Positions 1-10,656 of a stretch of 64,000 nucleotides of DNA are shown here, piece by piece (within the stretch, counting starts at the first letter, position 1; every line of letters begins with the position of its first letter). The stretch comes from Micromussa lordhowensis (Eukaryota > Cnidaria > Anthozoa > Scleractinia > Lobophylliidae), in the NCBI GenBank assembly GCA_964020085.1, contig OZ026600.1, positions 19,803,145 to 19,867,144 on the forward strand. Direction: 5' to 3'. The position numbers and the translations under genes are program-made. The notes below the pieces were generated by a model. It had not been told where the DNA came from. It did not search any database and saw only the letters and a list, made by a program, of their open reading frames with translations.

Positions 1-170
1 ATATTCAGTTGCATTCTTCATCATCTACGGGTATATTACGAACTAACAATGTGACCAGCTCCCAGTTGGCTTGATAGCTCAGTTGGCAGAGCACTGCACC
101 GGCTTAAGTTGTGTATATAACTGTGATGATCATCTATGTCTTCATGTTGTTCATAATGCTCAGAAAACAT
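1..170 (+). repeat. tRNA-derived SINE fragment (A-box half)
   Basis: Positions 67-105 read like the 5' half of a tRNA (TAGCTCAGTTGGCAGAGCAC is a pol III A-box/D-arm). The T-arm half is missing; the sequence passes directly into a tail ending in a tgatgatcat motif. A related element with the complementary B-box half lies at 36197-36350 and shares the tgatgatcat tail motif. I read this as an internally deleted SINE, not a tRNA gene, because there is no anticodon or acceptor stem closure. Confidence 0.6.
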
Positions 171-2241
171 CCTTCTTTTTGAGCATGGCCGAGGTCTTGC
201 AGATAAAAGACTGTTTCACTGCCATTTTGAAGTTTTGAAGTTAAAGTTGATAAAAATAAACAGACTTACGTATACCTGAGATTCTGGGACCTAGCCTCTT
301 TAAAACACTAAGGACATTGTTCTAAAAGGATGCTGAATAGAGGCTCTTGGCTTAAATAATTCACCAACTTGGCTATCAATACGTAATCACTGAATGACAA
401 AATGTACAGTCTAGCTAATAAGGCAATCTTACCGCTTCTTCTCGAAGGGAAGAGATATTCACTTGAAGCTCCTCCAAAATGTCGTAAAATGGCGATAGGT
501 TCATCGCAAATGTATTTGCCTGCCGGGTTGAACTGTTCTCTGTTTTCTGTGTCGTTCGTTGGCTGTTGGGCGATATACCTTAATAATTCAAATTTTGTGA
601 TGGTCAGTAATTTCAAATTAAACCAAATTCATTTCTGATTTGCCTACTTTCAACCTCTGGCACCAGGTTGAAAATTAAATGTAAGGTCGACTCGACCTTC
701 CAAGCTATAGACTTTTTTGTCTCGCGTTGGCCAGTCAACAGGTGCTTTAGGATGATGAGTATACGGTGATCTTACATTAGCAAAATATACACATGGAAAA
801 TCAAAATGCACAAACAAAAACATAACCAAAATAAAATGGCAAAACATATAGAGCAAGGCACCCTCCCCTGTACCCAACAATAAGGCCCTTAGTAGCATTG
901 GCCACGTGACCTGTTTTTCGCTAACGCATTCTAGACGATTGAAAGTACATTCCTGTTAAATAAAGGCAGCGCTCTCAACCAGATCAAATGATGCGTTTAC
1001 GAAAACTGTCCTGTTTAACCTTGTTACGTATTTCCTGAACAACAGAATAATCTAGTTAAGGTAAATGTTTAATTTTGTGCACGAAAATCCCGCTTTTAAC
1101 CCACAAAATCTAGCTATTTGGCGCTTGCCATCATTCCTGATAAATCTTCCGTTCGATTCTAGAAAAAAATATGCATATTTTTGCGTGCTTTTGTTGGTCT
1201 TTGTTTATCTCGTATAGCCAAGAGTTGCAATGGGCAAATGCCATGCACAGATGCGGTACGCAGTGCGTCAGAACATTCTATTCATGACGTCATTTACTTC
1301 GCTTCGCGTCACTGCATCGGCCTAAACTGAAGAAACAAGAAATTTTGCGCATGTAATATCTGATTTGATTAAAATTCGGCACAACGCACAACTGCTTATA
1401 GGTACCATACATGCTCCAAGACCGTCGAAGTTTCGCATAATCCCGATTGACAAGTGTGAAATGTGGAAGTCTTTTTGAGATAGAAGCATAGGCGATTCGT
1501 CTTCTTGCGGATTCTTTCATAATGCGGATATCGCTACAGCGTTTTACATCAGATAGTTCACTTAGTCCCAGAGAAACCAAATGCCATAAGATCTCCACCT
1601 CTATAGTTCTACCCCGACTGAAGATTACTACAAGGGTTTGAGTCTTGCCCACAGTACAGACATTGCAGTACTGCGATTGTATAAACCCAAAGAAATGAAT
1701 ACAATTTTGTTGCAACGTTTTTAATTTGTTAATTCTGGGGAACTGAACTCCGTTTGTTATGCCTGCTAAATGCTATCTTTTTTGTGAAAATGTGGTTGGG
1801 ATAAAACTATCTTAGTGTCAACTTAGCTGTCGAAATCTTCTCAGTGTGGCTGCGTTCCGCAGGATTTATTCCAGCTTTTCTATCTAGGCTGCCCAACGAT
1901 TGCAGAAATCTTTTACTGATTGGTATAATACCGAATATGCTCTGGAAATAGAACAGTTTACACTAAGCTAAGCATGTAGAAACTGACCGACTCGCTATGA
2001 AGCGTTTCAAATGATATTTCCGCCAGCTGGATTAGAATATAATTATAGTTCGCAAAGTTTACGATAAAGCACTGCAATCGTTTTTTTACTTTTGCGTTTA
2101 TCGGCGGCAACAACTGCGTTTAGTTAACCTGAAAAATTGTGAGGAACAAACCAAGATTAACCGGATCGCAAATAGGGAGCATGAAAGATTGGCGTTCCAG
2201 GCTTCTCAATATGGATCAACATCATGCAAAAGATGCCTCAC
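171..2241. other. Gene-poor sequence, no supported gene
   Basis: The longest open frames (308-616 minus, 650-898 minus, 1290-1715 minus) lack recognisable domains, splice signals in register or biased composition. The segment lies downstream, in minus-strand sense, of the exon at 2242-2611, so it is probably intron of that gene. I found no exon in it that continues the protein. Confidence 0.5.
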
Positions 2242-2611
2242 CTGTGCTTTTACAAGTGCAGTGATCAGGCCCCAATATTCCAAGAATCATAAGAATGATA
2301 ATAGTTAACGAGCACACCGAGAGAAATAAAACTAGAAACTGCAGCAAGCGGTGGATGCACAGTCCATTGCAGCATTCCGTTGATGAGAAGTGACTTGGGT
2401 TCGGTTCGACGGATCTGTTCTCTTTGCCGCGCTTCCTTTGCCCTTTTGCCGGTTTCTGTCGCTCGTTCTTCTTTCGTACTCCTTGTTTAATTTTCGCTGT
2501 TTCTCGGAGAGTAACATAGGAAGACTCAGAGCCAAGGCGAGGTCTGTTATTACTCGCTAAATACGGTTTCGATTCACGGTCGACTTTGAGTGTTAAAGAG
2601 CGATCAGCCAT
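2242..2611 (-). CDS. First exon of a type II single-pass membrane protein (paralog 1)
   Basis: The exon encodes 123 codons plus one base, starting at the ATG at 2611 (MADRS...; an in-frame ATG five codons upstream is possible) and ending at a consensus donor (CACAG, then GTGAGG). It has a polar, Lys/Arg-rich tail of about 85 residues containing Tyr residues, then one strongly hydrophobic span of about 22 residues (near residues 87-110). A short extracellular start, GILGPDHCTC, follows. Basic residues before the span predict a type II (N-in) topology. The exon at 4293-4725 has the same layout, a GP.C.C motif at the same place and the same splice phase. The ectodomain exons are not visible and must lie left of the window. 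The function is unknown; coral proteins with this layout often carry an adhesive or collagen-like ectodomain, but that is inference. Confidence 0.6.
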
Positions 2612-4292
2612 TACGCTCACGAGCACTGATAACTTGGTTTGACCCGAGATTGATCATCGATGGACAGCCGGTAATAGGAGAAATAATACTACCGATGATC
2701 CATTTAAGCGATCTTAGGTACGTGCAGTAAGCCTTTCTTGTAAGGAAACCGAAATATTTATCCTATCCACATGGTAATAATATTGTGCTTATTAAAGCAA
2801 GTGGTATATAGTATGCAAGTGGACTAATAATGACGCGGAACCCGCCAAACGACTCACTGGTGATTGGCTAATAATGTTACAAGTATGCAATTGGCCCCAG
2901 GGCTTTCGTTTGGATGTATTGATGACATCTTGTACCGAACTGAAGAGAGAGATTTTAATTTTGCAAATTGCTGATAAATACGGCGGAAAAGGAAAGTACA
3001 ACTCTTAATAATTTCGTTGTTCATGGCATGTGACATATCCTACTTTCGGTGAGACGTAATAATCCTATTGATAAAGTAAAACAAGGCTTTTAGAAACTGT
3101 AGGATTGGTCAGAAGACCAAATTTAGAACCGGACTTTCACATCGCTTACTCTCTTGGCAGCATATGCAACGTCAAGGCAATGGAAACGGTTGTTGGAAAA
3201 GTAGAAAAAACAATCCTAACTTACTTATAAAGGCCACAGCGAGCGGAATCGAATGACCAATTAAACCGGCAGTTTTGAGGGCACAGTCTGAATGGAGTTT
3301 AACTGAGGCCCTGTCCACATTTGAAACCGTAGCTTTATTTCTACAGTTATGTCTACCGTCCACACTAATCCGTCACAAAACGGAGCTTTTCGAAAACGCT
3401 CTTCAAACCGGAGGAAGTTGACAACACCGGCTTTGCGTTTTAGTCAGTGTGGACCGAAGACAAATTTTGATAACGGAGCTCAGTCTTCCAAAAAACGATG
3501 CCGACGCGATAATCACGTGTTGCCTATTCTGGTCAGGGCCTCAGTGTCGACAAGAAATATCGTGTCGATGATACATCATACAGTGGACAACCTGCCTCGG
3601 CCTGCCGAGGTAGTAAATACATAAATTATCAGTGAGAACAGCAGCCCTCTGCGTCTGACGTCAACGAATTTCCTAACATCGAAGTCCTACATGTATGTGC
3701 AATTCTGTTTCTTGTGAGTGACATCACTTTGAGTCCTTAATTTGGAGGTAGAACTGAAGTCATTTTTAACCCGCAGTGGCCCTAGCTAAGAGTTTGAACT
3801 TCTATCATCATCTGTACACAGATTTTGAACTTTAAGATAATAATCAACAATTAAAAACAACAGTAGATAGTGAAAGTGGCAAATAAAAAGGAAGAACAAT
3901 ATTTCTGTTACCTATATGTAAATCAGTATCTACTTGTACATTTCTTTAAATCTTGTTGACTGATATAAGTTTTGTTTTCGATATTGCTCATGTAAATCGA
4001 AAGTGCAGAATAAGCGAGATCCTTGCATCCTGGCGAAAAGAAACTAAAGAGTTAATTGGCTAACAAAATTTTCAGTTGGCCTAATAAACAAATTGCTCCC
4101 AGGATGTCTTTCTTTTCTGCCGTCGAAAAGGCAAACTAAGACTAGACAAATTGTAATTTTCAAACATGGTTCAGTTCTGATTGAATGATTGACTGAATTT
4201 GCATTTAAGGATTCCCTTGTAAGTTACCGCATACCGACAGACTAAATTTGAAACTTGCGAGTCCAATTATGAAAAGCCAAAAAGGTGCTTAC
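2612..4292. other. Gene-free interval between two homologous first exons; probable MITE near 3300-3560
   Basis: I found no minus-strand exon here that could continue the upstream 4293-4725 exon in its phase. Around 3300-3530 the text has repeated gtccacac/gtgtggac words in opposite orientations, as in a degenerate inverted-repeat element. The open frame at 3349-3624 falls within that repeat and is not considered coding. Confidence 0.4.
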
Positions 4293-4725
4293 CCGAATTG
4301 TCACAGGAACAGCTTGGCCCGACTTTTCCCATCATTAGCAGAATGGCAAGCAACAGTGCTATCGCAGCAACGAACACGATAAGACACATCAAAACAATAC
4401 GAATTATGCCGTCTCTTCTTCTTCGTCTTTGTCTTTGTCTTGCAGGTTTATGTGAAGTTTGCGAAGTTCGTTTGTTCTTTAAGTCCTTAAGTTCCGATCC
4501 TGGACCTACGTTGTCGTACACAGCAACATTCCCCTTTTGCTGTCTAGGTTTTACCGCATTGTTCGTGTTTCGCTGCAGTGTGCTGTATGCGCTGTTCGAT
4601 CCAGCTTCGTCATACAACCTATTTCCAATTGCGTTTAAACTCGTGTTGCTTCTTCGTTCCGCGAGGTTCTTTGAACTAGCGGAGAGTGCCGGATTAAGAA
4701 AGCCGTTTTCGTACTGCCTCGCCAT
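4293..4725 (-). CDS. First exon of a type II single-pass membrane protein (paralog 2)
   Basis: The exon runs from an ATG at 4725 (MARQYENGF...) to a donor (AATTCGG, then GTAAGC) and encodes 144 codons plus one base. A cytoplasmic tail of about 105 residues contains several Tyr motifs (YENGF, LYDEA, VYDNV) that could be sorting or phosphorylation sites. A run of basic residues (RQRRRRR) comes next, then one hydrophobic span of about 23 residues and the junction GKVGPSCSCDNS. An in-frame ATG lies 12 codons upstream, but a possible acceptor (tcttcag) lies between the two, so MARQ is preferred. Tail sequence differs from the 2242-2611 exon, while span, junction motif and phase match. These are tandem duplicates or alternative first exons. 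Confidence 0.6.
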
Positions 4726-6360
4726 TTGCGAAAGAACAGAGACCTGAAGAAAAAACTCCAAAGTTTAAATATGCTTTGGTTTCAAAACTTCATTATGGGA
4801 ACGGGAGGTCACAAGACTTGTTCAGCTTCAATAACAATTTATTTGCGTATGCACCAGTTTATTAATTTCACGTTTCAGTGAGCAAATACGTAAAGACTCT
4901 TAGAAATATCGAGTGGGAAACACAACGGCAACACAAGAGCTCGCGAGAGTGTGATTGGCTGCTCAAAATTCACAAGGGTTAATCAGTGATGGACAAGAGA
5001 AATCAAGGCACGTTAAGAAGTGAACTAAACGGGAGATTTAAGGATTACTTTATTTACTCTTTTTTGCAGACGACAATGGCTGTAGCCGCTTTGTTCTCTT
5101 TTGCTTTAAAAGTTATTTTTATGTTCAAAGTGTTGTTATAAATAGGCAGAGAACACGTTTTATTTTATAAGCAGATGTTTCGCAAGGATGACGTGACTAT
5201 CCCATGGAGTGACAATTAACTCCAGTTTAATACAGAAATACTTTGCTGTCGCAAAATTCGTTGTCCACACCCGAGGCATCTGAGCAAATGAAAAAAAATA
5301 AATAAAAGTAGCCATATTTCGCTTGACAGGCGAATAATGCGTATAGGTGAAAATAAGACGCATAGAACGGATGAACGTATTAGAATTATGGATACGCTCA
5401 AATATCGAGAGACTGGCAACAGCCCCTCACAGAAGGACTTTTTGCTAGCATACGGACTTCATGCTTATTTCCTATTACGAATTATACGCCTGGGACGCTC
5501 CGTTTGTCTTGTATTTGTATAGGTTGCTTCTGATATGGCCAATAGCCGTCAGGAGAAACAAGAAACGGTTCAGTCCGTCACCGAGAAACGAATTAAAGAA
5601 CATTTTGATTCTGCAAAATCTGCAACCCACGCAGAACTAGGCCCCGAAAACATACAGTTTTGCTATTGCCATGTTTTGATAGGTCCGAAACAACGAATTT
5701 CCGGCCATAGATTCTCGCCGTCTTAATATACATGTATGCCAAATTTCCTTAAATGGTCAAATGTCCTTATGTGACAAGAGGGAACGTGTTCGTATCGATG
5801 ATGTCACAAAGACGTAACTGTGAATAAGTAGCAGGAGAGAATGCGGCATTTCATCATTTATTAGTGAATTCCTTCAGTTTGTAACTGGATTGCAATTCTG
5901 ATGTGACTCAGACAAAAAATAAGCAAAGAAGACGGAGAGTTTTGTCTCTTTATTAAAATTGTTGAAATCCATTAACAAGTAATTTAATGCACGGATGTCC
6001 GTGAACTGTAGGGTAGTGTGCTCAAAAAAATCTCAGTGGAATTTAAGGCCTTGGATATTCGAAGCCAAACAATTCTCGTAATGCTTGATTTAGATGAGGT
6101 CATTTGGTCTGTTCTGTAAGTTAAGAAGAGAGTTCAGGCCAAAAAAAGCCCAAAAAATTAATTTAAAAAATCTTGCAACAGATATTTTAGGGATTTACCT
6201 TGCCAAAAAGATCCTCTTTCCCACACGACATTTTCTGAATTTTTCCAACTCTAAATTTCGCTACTAAGCCTTAAGCTTCACTTGTTCTGGCGTTAATTAC
6301 CTATCTCATATATTTTCCATGTTTTTTAGATTTTTCTGTGAATATCAAAACAACGCTTTA
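4726..6360. other. Gene-free sequence
   Basis: Only short open frames without domain or splice support occur (for example 5535-5726 plus). The segment lies upstream of the 4725 start and downstream of EXOG, so it probably holds the upstream control region of the membrane-protein exon. No motif was strong enough to name. Confidence 0.4.
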
Positions 6361-6545
6361 TTATAAAATAATTGAGTCACTACGCGCGCTCTCATTGGTC
6401 GATAGGTTTAGATGAGAGTATGTAAACACGGTTGTGACGTTTTAGATTCGCGCGTATTTTTGAGAATTTTTATATAAAAGCAATAGAGCACTTTTTCCGT
6501 GTTTATATAGCTTCATCTCAACACGAGGAGGGTTGCTATTGCTTA
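6361..6545. repeat. Foldback repeat at the 3' side of EXOG
   Basis: The stretch runs from ataattgagtcactacgcgcgctctcattgg to ttgctattgcttaa and contains atataaaagcaatag. The same combination (gcgcgctctgattggtc ... atataaaagcaatagacc ... tattgcttaa) delimits the clearer foldback at 26190-26475, so this is a second, eroded member of that family. It begins about 20 bp beyond the EXOG poly(A) signal, so EXOG transcripts may end inside it. Confidence 0.5.
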
Positions 6546-6564
6546 AATTACATGTTCATGTATG

Positions 6565-6570
6565 TTTATT
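6565..6570 (-). terminator. Poly(A) signal AATAAA of EXOG
   Basis: On the minus strand AATAAA starts 3 bases after the TGA stop of the EXOG reading frame (stop at 6573-6575). That predicts a 3' UTR of only about 20-40 bases. Confidence 0.5.
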
Positions 6571-6572
6571 AT

Positions 6573-9500
6573 TCATGTTTCATCTTCTTCCTTCGGTTCT
6601 CTCTCTTGTTCATTCATCTTTGCTAATTCTTCCTCCTGTTCTTGTAATTCTTTCTTCTTTGTCTTATATATATCAGTGGTAAAAGCATCAAGCCTGAGCT
6701 CGCTCGCTTTCATTTCTTCCCAAACGCTCTCCAATAGTTCTGAACTCTTAGCGTTTCGTAGTCTCCGACCAAACACAATCATGTCCATGCGCTCTTTGGA
6801 AAGCAACTTACAGCCGTCGGTCAAACAGAGATCGCTCGCCTTCCAGGCGTCAAACGCCGGGAAAAATACCAAACCCGAATACTGCGCTAAAACGTCCAAT
6901 GGAACTTGAAAGTCCTGTAACTTATGTTCGAAGCTCACCGGTTCGTTAGGTACTACAAAAGCTCCGAGAACTGATTCTTTGATGTTATCCTCAGCTAAAA
7001 TAACTTTGTACAAGTGTGTTGGTACTGCAACGCTGTTAGCGCCTATAACCTAAGGGTAAAGAAACACAACCTTGAAAACTGAACTCTGCAGCACAACAAT
7101 TTTAGTTGGTTAACATGGTGCTTATTGAGGAATCTTTCCTAACAGTATTTGCCTCTTTAGCATGTTCATTGATTCAGTTTCTGATCACACAACACAAATA
7201 TCAGCTATGAATATTGAAGTAGTATGAATAACTGTCAAGGTAGTCGTACATACACTGTTAGTTTTCTGCAGCGCTGGCCCTAGCAGTAAGCAATGATTAC
7301 CAAAAGTCAGAAGGACATACCTTTCTATTCAAAATTTTTATCTCGGGCACAGTATGAGGAAACAACATCGAGGCAAGTGTAACGTATCACCGATAACTTA
7401 CCGACACGTTACCGAGATCTTACCGACACGTCATCGACTGTCGGCCGATTGTCGGTCATCCTTCGGTTTGTTGGTCTGTGCTTTGCCCAAAACCTATCGA
7501 CCGACAGACGGCCGACAGGTTTTTTGGGGGGCTGTTCTTCACAATTACCCTGATTTAAGTAAAACTTTTAGAAAGCATGAATGGGCTCATTAGCGCATTT
7601 GTCACCCGACAATTTGCATTTTCCTTCAATTCGATTCAATAAAGTCATATTTCCTTTTACATTTACACCGAGAGCTAAGACTTTCATCAATCTCTACGTT
7701 TTACAGTGTTAGTTGTAGTCAGTTGGTGTACCTAGCTTGATACTCTCTCTCTCCTAATGACACAAATTGTAAACAATGGCGTAAAACGTATACTTCACCT
7801 CATATTTAACAATCTTCTTTCCATCCTCTTCTTTTGGTAAGTACAATGGCCCTGACACAATGTAAACATCAGAGTATCTTTTTGCCAAACCTCTGCAGTA
7901 AGCTTCCAGTCTGTACCAAAAGTTGGCATTGTTATCCAAGTCTTGAGGTACAATGTTTGACAAGTAGAATGTTTCATTCATTGCAACTTGATCATACTTG
8001 TTGTTGCCTGAAAGGACGTCGAAGAGTATTCAATTACTTTGATGCATCGATCAATTCTAGAAAAACATATCACCTTCCCTCCCTTAGGCATAAAGGCATA
8101 AATAGAGCAGTTGCTACACGTACTGTCTGAATTTCCAGGGGCATTTTGTCCACCCTGGACCACACTATTCTGTGTGTGGACATCTGCTTTGAACCTTTTC
8201 GAACCTTGCCGACAGTTTAGTTAACAAACAGCAGTAATTAACAATTGCAGTAATCTTTGTAGTCAATAGAATTATTTGAGTTTGTGCATAAGCTATATAG
8301 GATCTCCCATATTCATTAATTCTAATCATTTTCTTGTAAATATTTAAATTTCATAAGTAGCATATTAGTGTCCCCAATTAGTCTATCTAGGCTAAATACT
8401 ACACTTAAATAAAGGTAAATATTAATTTTACTTTACTTTGCTTACTTAGGCTAAGCCACAAGTGTTCACTCTCTTTCAGAAGAAAAATTATTGGTTTCTA
8501 TTTGCTGTACCTGAAGGGCATTTAACATTTTGATTGTTGTCATTCAGGAACATTTTCAGTGTATTTTTTTAAAGCTAGTGTTCAAGTAAGGGTTGCTGAG
8601 AGCAAATTCCCAAGTCTCTCCAAAACATGATAGACACAGCTAATTTTATAGTCTAGTTTGTTTGTACCTGATCATTATTGTTACTTTCTATAATTTAGTT
8701 TATTTTATAGGGCCTCTAAGGATATCAGTTTTTCCAGTTTCCTGTTTAATACTGGAGTTACCCTATTAAAATAAATGTTTCTAAAGTACAAACCAATTAA
8801 CATCACAACAGCATTGACAAAGTCTTGGATGAATGTGTGCAGATGAAAATTTGAGACTCTGATAAATTTGCAAAGCACAATAATGCACTGTTTTCAGCAA
8901 GTGAATTTTGTTTTGTTTTGTGGTAATACAGAAGTGCACATTATTTTACGGACTTTGGAGCATAGGCCGCATCCATCAAGATGTAACCTTGCAATTTTGA
9001 AGACCAGATGAATCTACTCTCTGTTATATAAAAAAATGAATTAGTTCATGTTTTTACATGCACAGCAATGCATCTATTGAGTTATGAAGCTTGAATTGTT
9101 CTCTGTTACACCTCAACCAACTCTTTATGCTTTTGTGGTGCTCTCCAAACAATCACACGAATCCGTAACTTGACAGATGTATGATAAGCATGAAACAATT
9201 CGATTATTCCTACGTGGTAAATCAGTCACTACTGCATATCATTATTAATGGATCATAAGATGATCAGTGTTGCAGATTATAGACCACTATAATTTATCCT
9301 GAGCATCAGAGAGAGTGTAGTCTTCCTTGCAGCCATTATTAAGGTCACCCTGCAATGCTTGCAGGTAGCTGGAAGTTTTACACCAAAGTGTGTTCGCATC
9401 CACCGAGTTCACACCCACATCAACTCAACTAGTTATCAAGAAATTTGGTTTTATCAACTGGGTTGATAATGTGAATTGGTCACCGTAAAGAGTTTCGAAA

Positions 9501-10473
9501 GCTGGCGTTTTGAACATTAGCCCTTCATCGGAGCGAATTGATTCGCTCCGACCAAGGGCTAACGTCTGAAACGTCAGCTTTCGAATCTCTTTATGGTGGC
9601 CAATTCACATTATCAACCCAGTTGATAAAACCAAATTATCTTGTTATACTTCCCACTGACGCAGCACCACAGTTTCTTTAGAAACTCACCCCCTCTATTC
9701 GTTAGTTACCAAGTACTTAACCAGAAAAAAATTGGGCTTAATGAAACAAAATCACACAAAAAATGTTTTTTTCTTGTAGTTTAATCCACTGATGCGCACT
9801 CAAAGTAGAAAGTTTGTAATGAGTTCAGGGTTGCGAACTCGGTGGGTACGAACTCGACTGGGTGCGAAACAGGTAACATCCACTTCCGTGAAGACCCCAA
9901 TAACGGTTGCGAAGCAGACCAGAGAGAGTGGTCTGGGTACTAACTTGCAGGTGCCATGTGTCCCCTTGACCAGCCACTCTCCCAGTAGTCGTCATTGTTT
10001 GACTGAAATACCGCAGGGATGTTTAGATCAGGCTTAAACGCAGAGTGCATCCTATTCGCTTCTCCTTTCACCTTGTCTCGGGTCAAATGTTCGAGCACCC
10101 AGCGAGGAGTTTTCCTCGCCTGGTCGTAACACAAGACGTGATTTTTGTACCGCAGGTAATCCGAAGACCTCTGTGGGAGACCATACTTGAGCAGCTTATC
10201 GTCCTCAGTATCACTTTTTTCTGGCAAATTGTCCACTTGGTCAAGATCTGTCTCGACTCGAAGTGGGCTTATGGTCCTCAGTTCCCGTCCGTGCTTGAGA
10301 TTTTCGTGCTTTGCTACTATTTCTTCGATTTCTTTCTTAGCAGAAACATTCTCTTTCTCGGCATCCGAGGTCTCATAGTATATTTTCGTCAAACCAGCGC
10401 CGACAATTATCCCAGTTACAATGTTGCCAAAGCCTTTAAACTGCGAGCGAAATTTCGTCAGCCAACCGGCCAT
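6573..10473 (-). CDS. EXOG: EXOG-type mitochondrial endo/exonuclease (DNA/RNA non-specific nuclease family)
   Basis: Three exons join in frame to 404 codons plus stop: 10473-9945, 8007-7799 and 7049-6573. Introns are GT-AG (GTTAGT donor at 9944; GTGAAG donor at 7798). Exon 1 starts at MAGWLTKF, has a hydrophobic segment near residues 15-27 (GNIVTGIIVGAG) like the N-terminal mitochondrial anchor of EXOG, and a charged linker. It ends in SRGHMAPA, the catalytic motif of the family with the general-base His near residue 172. Exon 2 supplies the metal-binding Asn region (NNKYD) and ETFYLSNIVPQ. It also carries WYRLEAYCR and VSGPLYLP, all conserved in animal EXOG. Exon 3 gives the end of the fold (VPTHLYKVIL) and a Glu/Lys-rich C-terminal helix. 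The length is slightly above the roughly 370 residues of the human enzyme. The family acts in mitochondrial DNA repair at the inner membrane. An upstream in-frame ATG at 10524 is less likely. All motif residues are intact, so the gene looks functional. Confidence 0.93.
9443..9692. repeat. Penelope-like palindromic repeat, copy 1 (in EXOG intron 1)
   Basis: Two arms (9443-9539 and 9541-9641) are near reverse complements, each carrying the ggttgataatgtgaattgg ... gaaagctgacgttt block. They are followed by the tail acttcccactgacgcagcaccacagtttctttagaaact. The same block and tail recur at 26121-26758 and 31909-32152. The arms contain a hammerhead-like core (GAAACGTC), a feature known from Penelope-like retroelements. 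The copy is non-coding. Confidence 0.6.
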
Positions 10474-10656
10474 GTTGGAAACTGAAAGAAAACTGAGGCG
10501 AGAAGGTCTATATCGCGGGCTCAACTATTTGGAAGTGCCTGTTTGAAAATCTCCGAGATCGAGATCTCCATGGAGTCTATGGAACTTTTTACGGGTTTTA
10601 CGAGGAACTAATTCCACTTCTTCTCTTAAATGCGGTAAAAAGGTCTTAAAAGTGTT
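10474..10656. promoter_or_regulatory. Bidirectional promoter region, EXOG / SDCCAG8
   Basis: Only 183 bp separate the EXOG ATG (minus strand) from the SDCCAG8 ATG (plus strand), so both 5' UTRs and core promoters must fit here or overlap. No TATA box is apparent at a useful distance. A gatctccgagatcgagatctcc stretch with internal symmetry lies at about 10541-10563. Head-to-head arrangement with a TATA-less spacer is typical of constitutively expressed gene pairs. Confidence 0.65.

Noticed and set aside
1290..1715. 141-codon minus-strand open frame
   Set aside because: No domain, no compositional bias and no splice site in phase with the exon at 2242-2611.
2100..2220. Plus-strand open stretch LKNCEEQTKINRIANREHERL
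   Set aside because: It runs on antisense through the minus-strand membrane-protein exon and has no donor or partner exon.
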